Part shown: positions 1-10,799 of the stretch, in pieces
Layout: every line of letters begins with the position of its first letter
Numbering within the stretch: position 1 is the stretch's first letter
Source: Forficula auricularia
Lineage: Eukaryota > Arthropoda > Insecta > Dermaptera > Forficulidae
Direction of reading: 5' to 3'
Length of the DNA stretch: 64,000 nt
Assembly (NCBI GenBank): GCA_024734495.1
Contig: JALMQS010000153.1
Span: forward strand, 7,465,294 to 7,529,293
Program-made: the position numbers and the translations under genes
The notes under the pieces: generated by a model
Databases searched by the model: none
Seen by the model: the letters and a program-made list of their open reading frames with translations, nothing else
Told to the model about the DNA's origin: nothing

Positions 1-940
1 GAAAGGTCTTGGTAACGCGCCCAAGCGATTCGACCTGTTTTAGTTCTGATGCTGATTTGATGGTAATTGAAGTAGGATAGATGTATTTAAAGAAAAGAGT
101 ATTATTTAATATTGTTTTTTTTTATTAGTTATTTTATAAATTTACATTTCTCCATGCTGATGGCTGGAGAGCTTAAAACTCGTCTCTCAACTCCAATTGA
201 CAACTGACCACCCCAAATGGGCTTCAGCTTAGAACTGCTAACTCTCTGACTGACTCAAACCTGCCTGAAGAGTCGAAAATTACTTCTCATAGGCCAAATT
301 CTTTATTAGCGGGGCGTATCTTAAAATCATTGACCCTCCCACTTCTAGAAATTTAATCTCTAGAAATTTCCCACGCAAAAATGACTTTTACAATCGACAT
401 GTGTTAAGAGCCATTTGACATTTTATGTTCAAGATGTGGTAAAATCCCTTACCCTTTGTAAAACAGTCACAATCGAGGATCAAAAGGGAAGCCGGCTGCT
501 AAAATATTACCCTTAAGAATAATTATATTTATATTTAAGGAAAAAATTCTCGACGGCACAACAGGATCAATTGTTTATGTAAATTAAAGATTATAGGAAA
601 ACTCATGAAAATGTCAATGATTCTGTGTAATAAAAAATTAGTTTTCTATTTGATTAAGATCATGTTTGATTATCAGAATATAAATATTGAAAACTTCGTT
701 TTTTCGAACTTGCATAATGAATTTTAAAAATCCCCCCTCCCCCCCCGAATTGAATTTCTGGGTACGTGCTTGACTTGGATTGAATACAAATTTGTTTTGT
801 TTGTAAATACAGTTTTTCTAACTTAATCCAGTTGAGATATTTAGTATCCGAAAGAAAATTATTACGATTATCGCTCAAGAGACGCAAATTCGTTCAATTT
901 TACTTTAGGAGTATAAACTAGGTCTAAAGGGCATATAGGG
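1..940. other. AT-rich stretch, no gene recognised
   Basis: I see no coding exon, RNA gene or complete repeat here. There are short homopolymer runs (T near 115-123, C near 736-746) and scattered stop codons in all frames. It is probably old repeat-derived intergenic DNA. Confidence 0.5.
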
Positions 941-944
941 CACT

Positions 945-1345
945 CGTAAATTACGCCAGGAGAAGATCCCGTCTCTGATTGAAAAGCGCAATTTCAGTTT
1001 TCGAAACTTCGTAAAGCGGATGAATCTCTCATGAATGAACCTCAAAGTGGAAAACCGGATGTTGGCGACGACGCGGTCCTGACGGAGGTCATAGACTCTG
1101 AATCGTGCCCAACTTGTGCACAAATAGCCAGACAATGCAGTGTTTCAAAATCTACAACAAGGATTTATCATATTAGAAAAAAGAAAAAACTGGCTAAGCG
1201 GATTTGAGCGACTAATCAGGTGCATCCCTTAATAATCGCTATTTGTCTTTTGTCTCGATTTAAAATTTTTGGATAGGATCATCAGGTCCGATAAAAAATG
1301 GATTCTGTATGACAACACTAAATCATTGGGTCTCTAAGGACGATG
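945..1345 (+). pseudogene. Degenerate mariner-type transposase fragment
   Basis: In the plus frames the conceptual translation shows the conserved middle of a mariner transposase. A stretch like NEPQSGKP leads into the second helix-turn-helix (AQIARQCSVSKST), and after frameshifts come the signatures LLSRFK, then DRII..DKKWILYDN around the first catalytic Asp. In intact mariners this protein of about 340 residues binds the inverted repeats and cuts DNA with a D,D(34)D triad. Here only the first third to half is visible, with in-frame stops and at least two frameshifts, so it cannot make a working enzyme. No inverted terminal repeats were found with confidence. A divergent relic of a SETMAR-like lineage is the most likely identity. 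Confidence 0.7.
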
Positions 1346-1989
1346 AACCATCGGAAAAGTTTCTTAAGCAAGATTTACAAATATAGAATTTCCATGTAAA
1401 AACAATATAATAAAAAAATATTTTTTGAAACTGTTTTTCTTTTTATGTCTTTTCCATAGAGAAACGGAAAATATATTTTTTTTTCAATTTTGAACAAAAA
1501 GTTTTTGAACTAGAAAACTCAAAATCTTATAATTTATTGATTTTAGAAATACAAACATTTTGACACCAGAATGACATTTCTACGATTTTCCATTTTTGAG
1601 TTGTCGAGGGTATTGAAATTGGTGTATTTAAAAATAAACAATCGGCCACCCCTACCCCCTCCAAAAAAAAATTTGATTACGTCCCTAATGTTATGGTTCA
1701 TCTCCCATGTGTACTTTATATTTCAGTTAGATAATAAAAAAAATGAATCGAAATGTTTATTTGAAAATATTTTATCGAAATTCAAGGAAATTGATTAAAG
1801 GTTGGCTGGTATCTTTCCTTTCATTCAAGGTTCAGTTTATACTAAGCAGCCAGAAGGAGAAGGGCTCTTGCCAGCCAGCCAGCCAAAGGTAAGACAAACG
1901 TCATATAAGGACTTTCTAGTTTCCTAATACATACTTTCTCTTGTCCTAACTGCTCTTTTTAATTAATTGATTAGATATTTTAATTAACA
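1346..1989. other. AT-rich spacer, no gene recognised
   Basis: No gene is supported. It contains A/T homopolymers, one C-rich patch near 1645-1665 and a short direct repeat of GCCAGCCA near 1870-1887. Short open frames here have no recognisable domain. Confidence 0.45.
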
Positions 1990-1995
1990 TTATAC

Positions 1996-2925
1996 AGTGT
2001 GGTCAAAAATTCATTTACTATAAAAATATGAATATACAGGGTGGTCCGAATTTCATTTACTATAAAAATATGAATATACAGAGTGGTCCAAATTTCATTT
2101 ACTATAAAAATATGAATTTACAGGGTGGTCCAAATTTCATTTACTATAAAAATATGAATATACAGGGTGGTCCAAATTTCATTTACTATAAAAATATGAA
2201 TATACAGGGTGGTCCGAATTTCATTTACTATAAAAATATGAATTTTCATTTACTATAAAAATATGAAAATATAGGGTGGTCCGAATTTCATTTATTATAA
2301 AATATGAATATACCGGATGGTCGAAATTTCATTTACTATAAAAATATGAATGTACAGGGTGGTCCGAATTTCATTTATTATATTATAAAAATATGAAAAT
2401 ATAGGGCGGTCCGAATTTCATTTACTATAAAAATATGAATATACAGGGTGATCCGAATTTCATTTACTAAAAAAATATGAATATTCAGGATGGTCTGAAT
2501 TTCATTTACTATAAAAATATGAATATACCGGGTGATCCAAATTTCATTTACTATAAAAAATGAATATACCGGGTGGTCAAAATTTCATTTACTATAAAAA
2601 TATTAAAATATAAAGAGTGGTCCGAATTTCATTTACTATAAAAATATTAAAATATAAAGAGTGGTCCGAATTTCATTTACTATAAAAATATGAATATACA
2701 GAGTGGTCCGAATTTCATTTACTATAAAAATATCAATATACAGAGTGCTCCAAATTTCATTTACTATAAAAATATGAATATACAGGGTGTTCCAAATTTC
2801 ATTTACTATAAAAATATGAATATACAGAGTGGTCCAAATTTCATTTAGTATAAAAATATGAATATACCGGGTGGTCAAAATTTCATTTACTATAAAAATA
2901 TTAAATATAAAGAGTGGTCCAAACT
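1996..2925 (+). repeat. Tandem array of a 42-bp unit, about 22 copies
   Basis: A head-to-tail array whose unit reads ATATGAATATACAGGGTGGT followed by CCGAATTTCATTTACTATAA and AA. Copies differ mainly at CAGGG/CAGAG/CCGGG and CCGAA/CCAAA/TCAAA. Unit length drifts slightly in the middle (short and extended copies near 2238-2280 and 2372-2400). Because 42 is divisible by 3, both strands carry repeated 14-residue open frames, which are a by-product of the period. The ACAGGGTGGTCC part resembles the inverted-repeat end of mariner-type elements (compare 50584 and 55229 here), so the array may have grown from a transposon terminus. Confidence 0.95.
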
Positions 2926-3224
2926 ACGCAGATTGACAAAGCTTGGAGACAAATAATTTTTTATTTAAATATTTAATTATTTTAAATATTTTTTACTAGT
3001 AGAATACACTAATACAGTAGTGCTTAAATACAAAAACACATACTGTATATTAAACATAGTTTATTGAGGCCGGACTGGAAGTCAGGTGTGTTACAAAATT
3101 TTGAAAATATTTTCACTTTTTCTTCCAATTTAAAAATACCAAAAGACAACATTAATATACTTTGTCATTATCTTTTAAATTCTTTTTTAAAAATTATTTC
3201 GTTATTTTGAAAAGAAATTTTCTC

Positions 3225-3400
3225 TGGAGAGAGACGGACTGGTAGAAATTTTAATTGAATGTAATGGAAGGCAGCCCAGAGGTAGTGAGGAAAGAAAATG
3301 ATATGTGTTAATTTTTTCTTTCCTCACAACCCCTAAGAAAAAAATAACACATATCATTTTCTTTCCTCACTACCCCTTCCATTACATTCAATTATTATTT
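3225..3400. repeat. Short foldback carrying the GGAAGGCAGCCC end
   Basis: Two inverted copies of a sequence containing AATGGAAGGCAGCCCAGAGG and GTGAGGAAAGAAAA face each other with almost no spacer. The same ends bound the larger foldbacks at 14800-15385 and 49740-50195, where they flank hammerhead-like cores. This copy seems to keep only the outermost ends, joined directly. Confidence 0.75.
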
Positions 3401-4116
3401 CGTTAATTTATAGAGTTAACATTGAGATTTTCAAAATATGTTGAAATTTCGAAATTCAAAAAATTCAGTTGACATTATTCAGTATTGATTTTTATTATTA
3501 GTATGATTAAACTTCTTCTCTGTGCAGTTATTTTAATATTCTGGCTCAAAATGTTCTCAAATAAAAAATTTTCAATGCAATCTTAATTTTTTTTCACTTT
3601 TTTTTTCAAATTTAATATTCGATTTTTCTTAAAAAAATGTATTTTAATTATCTTTCGATAATCCCAACACTTTTATTTTTTTTTAGAAAGCCACGGGCTG
3701 TTTTTTCACACACGATCGAATACTATATGTTTGAATTTTTGAATACGGTGATATTTCAAAAATACCTAAAGGCTATTTTATTTAAATCAATGTTTTTACT
3801 CTTTTGTTTTAGTCACAGTGATTTGCTATGACGCAATGATTTATAAAGCGGGCCAAGTAGAAAAAAGAATATTATTTCGTTTATTTGACGATGTTTCGAT
3901 AATAGATTGGCCTGCCTATATAAGACGAAGTAATAAATTCATTCAAAAATTGTCTTTTTTTCTTTATTTATCGTTTTTAGAAATGCTTGAAACATGTAGA
4001 ATTTCTCTGGTTGTCTTTCTGTTTTTGTCTCTATTAATATACCCACAATAAACTGAAAGTCACTAAAAATCGCTCATTGAAAAATCTCAAGAGTGATTTA
4101 TTATATGCATCTTGTA
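3401..4116. other. AT-rich spacer, no gene recognised
   Basis: Open frames of 60-77 codons occur (3637-4051), but they show no domain, no convincing splice structure and strong A/T bias. I treat them as chance. Nothing else is supported. Confidence 0.4.
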
Positions 4117-4344
4117 TTTTGAAAGTGGTGTAAGTCCATTTTTAAAAAAATGAGATATCTCATAATTTGTGATTAACTTAGTGTAAACTTTTTATTTATA
4201 ACTAATTTAATATTTAATTTCTTAAAAAATGTCAATGCTTTGTTCAATTTAAAATTGGCCAATAAAAGAAATTGCATAGCGATTGATTATTGAATCTTTA
4301 ATTTTCTCGAAACAACAAAAAATGGACTTCCACCACTTTCAAAA
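4117..4344. mobile_element. MITE with TA target duplication
   Basis: A 228-bp non-coding element with imperfect inverted ends of about 27 bp, beginning TTTTGAAAGTGGTGTAAGTC on the left and the near reverse complement on the right. It is flanked on both sides by TA (4115-4116 and 4345-4346), the target duplication of Tc1/mariner transposases. It has no coding capacity and would need a transposase supplied elsewhere. Confidence 0.75.
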
Positions 4345-4547
4345 TAAACAGTCCTTATGTCAAAATAGTCGTATTCACTCTCTCTTATATATAATAAAAA
4401 TTATCCAAATTGTATGAGCATGTTACTTGGTAGGTAAGCCCGAGAAGAAGGCTTAATTAAAATCTAGAATTTACGATCATAAATAATCGATTAGAACTTT
4501 TAAGATTCCGAATGTTCTTTGCTCTAATCTGGAATACTATTTTGACT

Positions 4548-5340
4548 TTTTAACTGACTTCAAAAAAGATCTTCTATTCGACTGAGTTTTTTTGTGTCTA
4601 TGTTACCTCATATCTCCGCCAATTGTGAACCGATTTTGAAAAAAAAATTGCAATGGGTTCAATCTAGCTTCCGATTGGTCCCGTTTTTTTTTCATTGGTA
4701 TTAGACCTTTTTGTTAGGTTTGTTCAGGCCTATTCCTTTGTTTATGAATCGATTTCGATGATTCTTTTTTTCTTGGAAATGGGGTATCTTAGGGATGGTG
4801 CCATATTAATTTGGTCAAGTTCTGATGATATGATCAACGACGAAATAACGTAAATCTCCAATTCTTATGACCAAATAATCGAAATTATAAAAAATAAAAT
4901 ATTTTATAAAAAATATATATTAAGTCACTATTAATAACATCACTAAAAAGAGAAAAATAAAAATAATTTTTAAGAAAAAATAAAACCGACTTCAAAAAAA
5001 TTAAATGCAACAAATAAAATACACTAAAAGATATAAAATAATTATTACCTTATTTAGTTAACAACTAAGCGACGAAATATTAACATGAAATTACTTTTTG
5101 AAGTCGGTGCCAAACAAACTATATCTATAAGCGATCGTACCCGCCAAACGAACTAAGTAAGATCCGTCAAGCGCGATTCATAAAATGTTATGTTTGGCAC
5201 CGACTTCAAAAAGTAATTTCATGTTAATATTTCGTCGTTTAGTTGTAACTAAATAAGATAATAATTATTTTATACCTTTTAGTGTATTTTATTTGTTGCA
5301 TTTAATTTTTTTGAAGTCGGTTTTATTTTTTTCTTAAAAA
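4548..5340. mobile_element. GACTTCAAAA-family foldback element
   Basis: Starts with AACTGACTTCAAAAAAGATC and the conserved ATGTTACCTCATATCTCCGC block, then an internal palindrome (about 4983-5325) with ends CCGACTTCAAAAAAATTAAA and its complement, and a centre containing AAGTCGGTGCCAAACA. Two more copies lie at 7080-8148 and 26850-27650. Repeats with the phrase AACCGACTTCAAAA are common in arthropod genomes. No open frame, so it is non-autonomous. The class is unclear. Confidence 0.8.
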
Positions 5341-7079
5341 TTATCCAATCACAACATTTTATTAGATAAAGAACTCAATTTAGAAAAAATATTAATTTTA
5401 GAAATGATCGAAAAATCTAAACAACAAAAATTCAATTAACAAAAGGTCAGATGTAACTGTTTTTTTAATAATGAACAATCTGTATTAGTGTCTATTTTCA
5501 AAATATTTATTGGTTTATAGTGTATTTATACTTCTTTTTAAAGCAACTATTTGATAAAATTTTTTCAAATACCCATTGATAAAGGAAGAAAACCTCCAGA
5601 TACATTTGGATTTCATATAAAAGTTTTCAGATTGTATTTTTTTATAATAATATAGTACTAAAAACAATTAATACAATTTTTTGAAAAAAGTTATTTATTG
5701 TAAATATTTATGTTTTTTATTTTAATTCATTGTAATTTCATCTCCAAGAATATCTGTATCATTGTCTTTTTTTAAAAATACTTCATTTATTTATAGTTGC
5801 TTTATCATTTCTTTTACCTCACTTTTTTTCAAATTTTTGAAAATCTCCATTGATAAAGGGAGAAATTCTCCCGAAGCGTTTATATTTCGAAACGATATAT
5901 ATTGTTTTTCTTATAAAAGAATTGTATTTATTTAATACTAAAAACAATAAAAAATTTTAAACAGGTAAAATAATAATTTTGATAAATTAATTCTATAGTC
6001 ACTTTCCTTCTCGAAATATTGCGATTTTTTGTTATTATAGTTTAGAACAAAATTGAAAATTAGATTCATTATTTCAAAAAAGGTCTTCTACCATATAGTA
6101 ATATATTTTTAAAATATCCCCCCTAACCAGACGCCGCTTTTAAAGTTACCAAAGTTGCTGCCCCTGTTTAAACTTGTATAAGCACGTACGTGTATGGAGA
6201 CACGGATGAAATTTAAAATTACGCGTCTTGGCCTAAAATTATTTAGATACTGTTTTTTTATTTTTATTATTTTTATTATTTTTGATACTCCATTGCATAA
6301 ATTATTTATTAAATAAATTTAATGGACGGACACAGCACATCGGTATATTAATAATAAATTATTTGAGTATAGAATGGAATATTCAAAATGTGAAAAAAAT
6401 CCATAAATAAATATAGCTCAATAACGCAAGGTTTAAAGAGGTCAACGGTGATAGATATTAAAAAGCTAGTTTCCCTAGTAGAATATATTATATATATATA
6501 CGAGAGGCACATAACCGTTGGTCGGGTCTCTGGGCAGATTGTCCAGGCGGCCAACGTCTCGGTTCCCCAAAATGTTGGCCTCAAAAATCAAAACTACTTC
6601 TTCCGAAGTTAGAAAATATTAGGCTTCACTAATCTATTTCGAATTTTTTTCGAGGGTTCAGAACATACAACGCCTGATGTTCCTTAACTTTGATAATCCT
6701 TTGGGAACACGTAATTTAAACAAGACAAACCTATTGATTCTACTAAACTATCACCTAGATATAGCGGTTTAATCTACAATTTTAGATTTACAAGAGATAA
6801 AAAAATCTCACACTAGGAGCAAATTTTATTAAAATTCCAATTTTTTAAAGGCCAAAAAGTTTAAGAAATCTAGTGTTAATAAGCGAAATTGCGAATTTAT
6901 TTTGTAAAAAGTTAGAAGAGGCATCTATTCTACTCTCTTGAAATTTAATAAGTTGTGTCAAATCCAGAAACAAGACCAGACAAGTATTAATCAATTGCAA
7001 ACTATTCTTAATTTCTATTAATATAGAAATAATCATTTCCACTTGAAGCAAGACGATTCTTGTTATATAATGAAAAATA
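5341..7079. other. Gene-poor AT-rich region with a degenerate repeat pair
   Basis: No gene is supported. Two direct copies of a sequence containing ATTGATAAAGG.AGAAA...CTCC occur at about 5571-5610 and 5843-5885. They resemble a decayed hammerhead-like hairpin (see findings). A G/C-containing patch at 6530-6590 gives a short minus-strand frame with no recognised domain. A (TA)n run sits at 6488-6500. Confidence 0.4.
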
Positions 7080-8148
7080 ATTTTTATAAAAAAATAAAGC
7101 CGATTTCAAAAAACTTAAATGCACAACCAATATAATGATAACATAAAAATAAAATAAAACCACTAAAAGGTATAAAATAATTATCCTATTTAGTTACAAC
7201 TAAACGTCGAAATATTAAAATGAAATTACTTTTTGAAGTCGGTGCCAAACAAACTATACCTATAAGCGAGCGTACACGCCAAACGTACTAAGTAATCTTT
7301 AAAGAATTTGGCGTCGGTTCTAGGTGAAACATTTTAATAGATAATAGTAAAAAATATATTTTTCTAGGTAGGGTTTCACAAATAAAACAAATATATGTTT
7401 TGAGTTTTTATCTCGATATATATTTCTGGTTATGAGCCCCCAAAAACTCAAAACATATATTTGTTTTACTTGTGAAACCCACCTAGAAAAATATACTTTT
7501 ACTAAGTAAGATCGGTCAAGTGCGATTCATAAAATGTTTATGTTTGGCACCGACTTCAAAAAGTAATTTCATCTTAATATTTCGTCGTTTAATTGTAACT
7601 AAATAAGATAATTATTTTATACCTTTTAGTGGATTTTATTTTATTTTTAAGTTATTATTATATTATTTGTTGCATTTAAGTTTTTTAAAGTCGAATTTTT
7701 TTTTTTTAATAAAAATGATTTTTATTTTTCACTTTTTAGTGATGTTATTAATAGTGACTTAATATAATACCTTGCATGCATCTATAAAAGATTTTATTTA
7801 TTATAATTTCGATTATTTGGTCATAAGAATTGGAGATTTACGTTATTTCGTCGTTGATCATATCATCAGAACTTGACCAAATTAATATGGCATCATCCCT
7901 AAGATACCCCAATTCCAATAAAAAAAGAATCATCGAAATCGGTTCATAACCGAAGAAGTTAGGCCTAATCAAACCTAACAAAAAAGGTCTAATACCAATA
8001 AAAAAAACGGGATCAATCAGAAGCTAAACTGAACCCAATGCAATTTTTTTTAAATCGCTTCACAATTGGCGGAGATATGAGGTAACATAGACACAAAAAA
8101 AAATTCAGTCGAATAGAGAACCTCCTCCTTTTTTGAAGTCGGTTAAAA
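7080..8148. mobile_element. GACTTCAAAA-family foldback, opposite orientation
   Basis: Same family as 4548-5340 in mirror image: palindromic core about 7090-7690, then the ATGAGGTAACATAGACAC block and an end TTTTGAAGTCGGTTAAAAAT at 8130-8150. The core is interrupted at about 7310-7500 by another small foldback. Non-coding. Confidence 0.8.
7310..7500. repeat. Small foldback nested in the GACTTCAAAA element
   Basis: Two inverted arms containing TATTTTTCTAGGTAGGGTTT and its complement, plus AAAACAAATATATGTTTTGA, face each other across a short spacer at about 7405-7440. It interrupts the host element. A related end (GGTTCTAGGTGAAACATTTT) reappears just before the N gap at 48896-48920. Confidence 0.65.
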
Positions 8149-8194
8149 ATAATAGACATTTTACTTTACTAAAATCCAGAAAAATATGTAAATA

Positions 8195-8400
8195 AGAAAA
8201 TATATTTAAATCACACATGATTACTTTATAATTATTTATTGAAACAAATAATTACAATGTTAATACAGTATTAAAATTGTAATTATTTGTTTCAATAAAT
8301 AATTATAAAGTAATCATGTGTGATTTAAATAAAAATTTAAACTTTAATCAAATTAATCACAAAAATAAAAGCTTCAACAGCTTCATTACTGATAAAATAT
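8195..8400. repeat. Palindromic repeat with CACACATGATTACTTTATAA ends
   Basis: Near-perfect inverted arms centred at about 8263, followed by a tail with AATTAATCACAAAAATAAAA and GCTTCAACAGCTTCATTACT. The same tail occurs at 28382-28445 and 31030-31090, and related palindromes at 28920-29150 and 30930-31035, so this is a dispersed foldback family. No coding capacity. Confidence 0.7.
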
Positions 8401-9204
8401 ATTTAATATATTAAAATTTTAATAAAGTAAATATCGTAGGTACTAAAGTAAATTTGATGGTTTGATATTTGAATTGTTTACAAAAAAAATAATTTGGTAT
8501 TTTTTATTTTAATCCTATTCCTCCATGTCTTCACTAGTGGTTACCATTAATGGTCAAAATATCAAAGTGGAAAATAACATTCGTTTCCGTCCAGTATTTG
8601 ATGAGAACGATCGTTATTTTTTATTTTAACTCGATTTCTTCATGTCTTCAGAAATAGTTACCAATATTAATCGAAACGTCAAAAATGCAATGTAGAATGT
8701 TTTTTCTCAAGTATTAGTTGGGAATCCAATTGATCCATTGATTTCAAGTCAAAAGTAACTTCAAATATCCAGTAATATCTGATTAATAATAAAAAAAAAA
8801 CATATTAGTATTTCAAAAGACTATATGGATAAAGTCTAGCAAAGATTCGTTCCAGTTTATTCTGTTATTATTTATACGAGTATATAATTATATTACAAGC
8901 GGCCAACCCTAGTGGTTTTGCAATTTTCCGACAGAGAGCGATTTGAAATTAATTATAGGATTTTATCTAATTATTGTAATTTCGCTCTTCTAAATCTTTT
9001 TTTTTCTTTTTTGATTTTTAAAATTCTATTTAAATAAAATAATTAGTCGTCCTCAAAGTTTTCTTTTTAGAGAAAGGGTCACATGTGAACATTGAAAACT
9101 ATTGACGGCCGGATATCACATTATATACTGAAGTTATATTAATAATACGCTATTATATGACATTAATATTTAATATAGTGAATTTTTGTTAATTAATTCA
9201 GTAG
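8401..9204. other. AT-rich spacer, no gene recognised
   Basis: No gene is supported. A weak direct repeat is visible (TTATTTTAA..C..TTCTTCATGTCTTCA around 8500-8540 and 8617-8650), each followed by similar text, perhaps an old duplication. Confidence 0.4.
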
Positions 9205-9250
9205 TACCCGGATTTGGCTCGCGGGCCTTAGTTTGGGGACCCCTGGATTA
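9205..9250 (-). mobile_element. hAT-type terminal fragment
   Basis: On the minus strand this reads CAGGGGTCCCCAAACTAAGG followed by CCCGCGAGCC, the typical end of Charlie-like hAT elements (CAGGGGT, then a GGCCCGCG block). No transposase or second end is visible next to it, so it is a relic. Confidence 0.6.
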
Positions 9251-10319
9251 ACGGACCAAGAAGCCTTTGAAAGGAGAAAAAGATAATTATTTTCAAATTC
9301 TTTTTTTAATTTTAAAACCGGCAATACTTCATTACAAATATTATTTTATTTTAAAATTACGAAATTTTATTAATTGGAGGGCATTTTCTATTGAAGACAG
9401 AGTGGTACAACTCATTGCTAATTTGATGCAAAGGCATCCAAAGTCATTTTCAACTACTTAAAAAATCCTACGCATCCCAGGGAATCGCCTCTCCTTCTTC
9501 ACTGTTCAAAAAGTCAACGAAGTGTATATTAATTTTATTTTGAATTAAACTAAAGTTCAAAACTTTGTGCAAAGCGGTGGCTTGAAAATGGCCGGTAGCG
9601 GGATAAAACGTTATCAAAAAAATAAATTTTATTTTAGCTTTATTCAATTCGAACTGCAAACATAAATCAACCTTTCCCCCTGAATTTTAAATTAAAAATA
9701 ATATTAAAATATTGTTTTAAACTAAAGCAAAAAATTACCAAGCAACGTTCGGTCCACGGCAGATAATACCATTTAGTTCAAATTTCTACTCTCGTCATAT
9801 TACCTTTAATATTAAGAGATATTTGTTATTTTCCTAAGACTGCTCAAAACTAAGGATTTATTAGATTTTGGTTCCTGGCTTAGTGATTTCAAGGGAATTA
9901 AATAATAAATCCCCTTTGCTTGCCTTCTCATCAAATATAGAACATGTGGATTTCGAATTCACTCGTTTAAGAATTCTAACACTTGTCATCAGATCACTTG
10001 ATTTGGATTTAGAAATGTATTTATTTTAAATGCTGAGAAATATAATGGATTATTAAAAGGAATGTTTCTAGCCACCATGAAACACTGATGAATAAATAAT
10101 ACCTTGTCTGGTGAAAGAGATCAAAACCTCTCGAGTAGCAATACACAAAGTAAATTAATTATTTAATAATTAAGTTTCCCAAAAACGATCTAACCCCCAC
10201 AAACCTAATGTATTTAATGGAAAACAGATTTGAATCTGATAATGGATATTTTGTTTTAAATATTAATTTTATAAAAAATTAATACATAATTTAAATTTTT
10301 AGAAATATTTTAGAGTGTT
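9251..10319. other. No gene recognised
   Basis: Short open frames on both strands (9267-9461, 9468-9659) show no known domain. I see no splice structure linking them and no recognisable repeat. Confidence 0.4.
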
Positions 10320-10540
10320 TTTAGGTAGTAGGTACTCAATGAAAATTCAGCAGAGCAGAGTTGTTGATTCATAAAGAAAAATCACTGAGGTTGTCATCTG
10401 CTTGACGCAAATAAACAATTAAATAAAATTAAATAAAATAATTTACATACCTATATATATATACCAAAGATAGACTATAGTTTCGAAGGTTCGACATTCA
10501 TCATCAGTCTTTTTAATTACAAATATTTATCTCTTATTTC
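10320..10540 (-). repeat. Repeat with hammerhead-like core (GAAACTATAGTC family)
   Basis: Minus strand 10507-10480 reads CTGATGA, a short hairpin-prone segment, then GAAAC, followed by TATAGTC. This matches the order of hammerhead catalytic segments with a GUC cleavage triplet, though stem II is weak (three obvious pairs). The 5' part (10320-10440) resembles text at 29215-29300 and 30440-30505, including 'cagaggacaacctcttt'-like sequence. Sister copies: 27655-27970 and 29215-30505. Confidence 0.5.
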
Positions 10541-10614
10541 TCATGGGGTCAATTACCCGTTTGGATATGGAAAATTTGTTTTGTTGTTATAGCAAGCTAG
10601 CCACATAAACGATT

Positions 10615-10797
10615 ATATTTATTAATTTATTTATTTATATTGTGATTGGAACATAGCCCATTTTGGACAGCAATATATTTATTCTTCTCAATTATGTAGG
10701 GATCATTTTTAAAGTCAGATTGCAGCGATTCGGGCTTGAACCCGCGGTAGCTTGATTAGAAGGCATCTACGTTATCCACTCGACCAACCTGACTCAC
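10615..10797 (-). mobile_element. tRNA-derived SINE, serine/leucine-like head
   Basis: Read on the minus strand it begins TCAGGTTGGTCGAGTGG (A-box region of a Ser/Leu-like tRNA) and carries GGGTTCAAGCCC, a B-box. A non-tRNA body follows, ending in a block with TGCTGTCCAAAATGGGCT and ATGTTCC and an A/T-rich tail. The 3' block is shared with the SINE at 19298-19515, whose head differs. SINEs are transcribed by RNA polymerase III and copied by a LINE reverse transcriptase. No clear target duplication was found. Confidence 0.75.
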
Positions 10798-10799
10798 TA

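Noticed and set aside
2028..2878. Repeat-protein open frames on both strands with a 14-residue period
   Set aside because: They exist only because the 42-bp tandem unit has a length divisible by 3. There is no start context, signal or domain, and the array's indels break the frames.
1996..2925. CRISPR array
   Set aside because: The repeats are directly adjacent with no unique spacers, and the sequence is eukaryotic.
3637..4051. Two adjacent plus-strand frames that might be exons
   Set aside because: The overlap at ATGATTTGC-like text, the Phe/Leu-rich translation and the lack of convincing splice sites make a gene unlikely.
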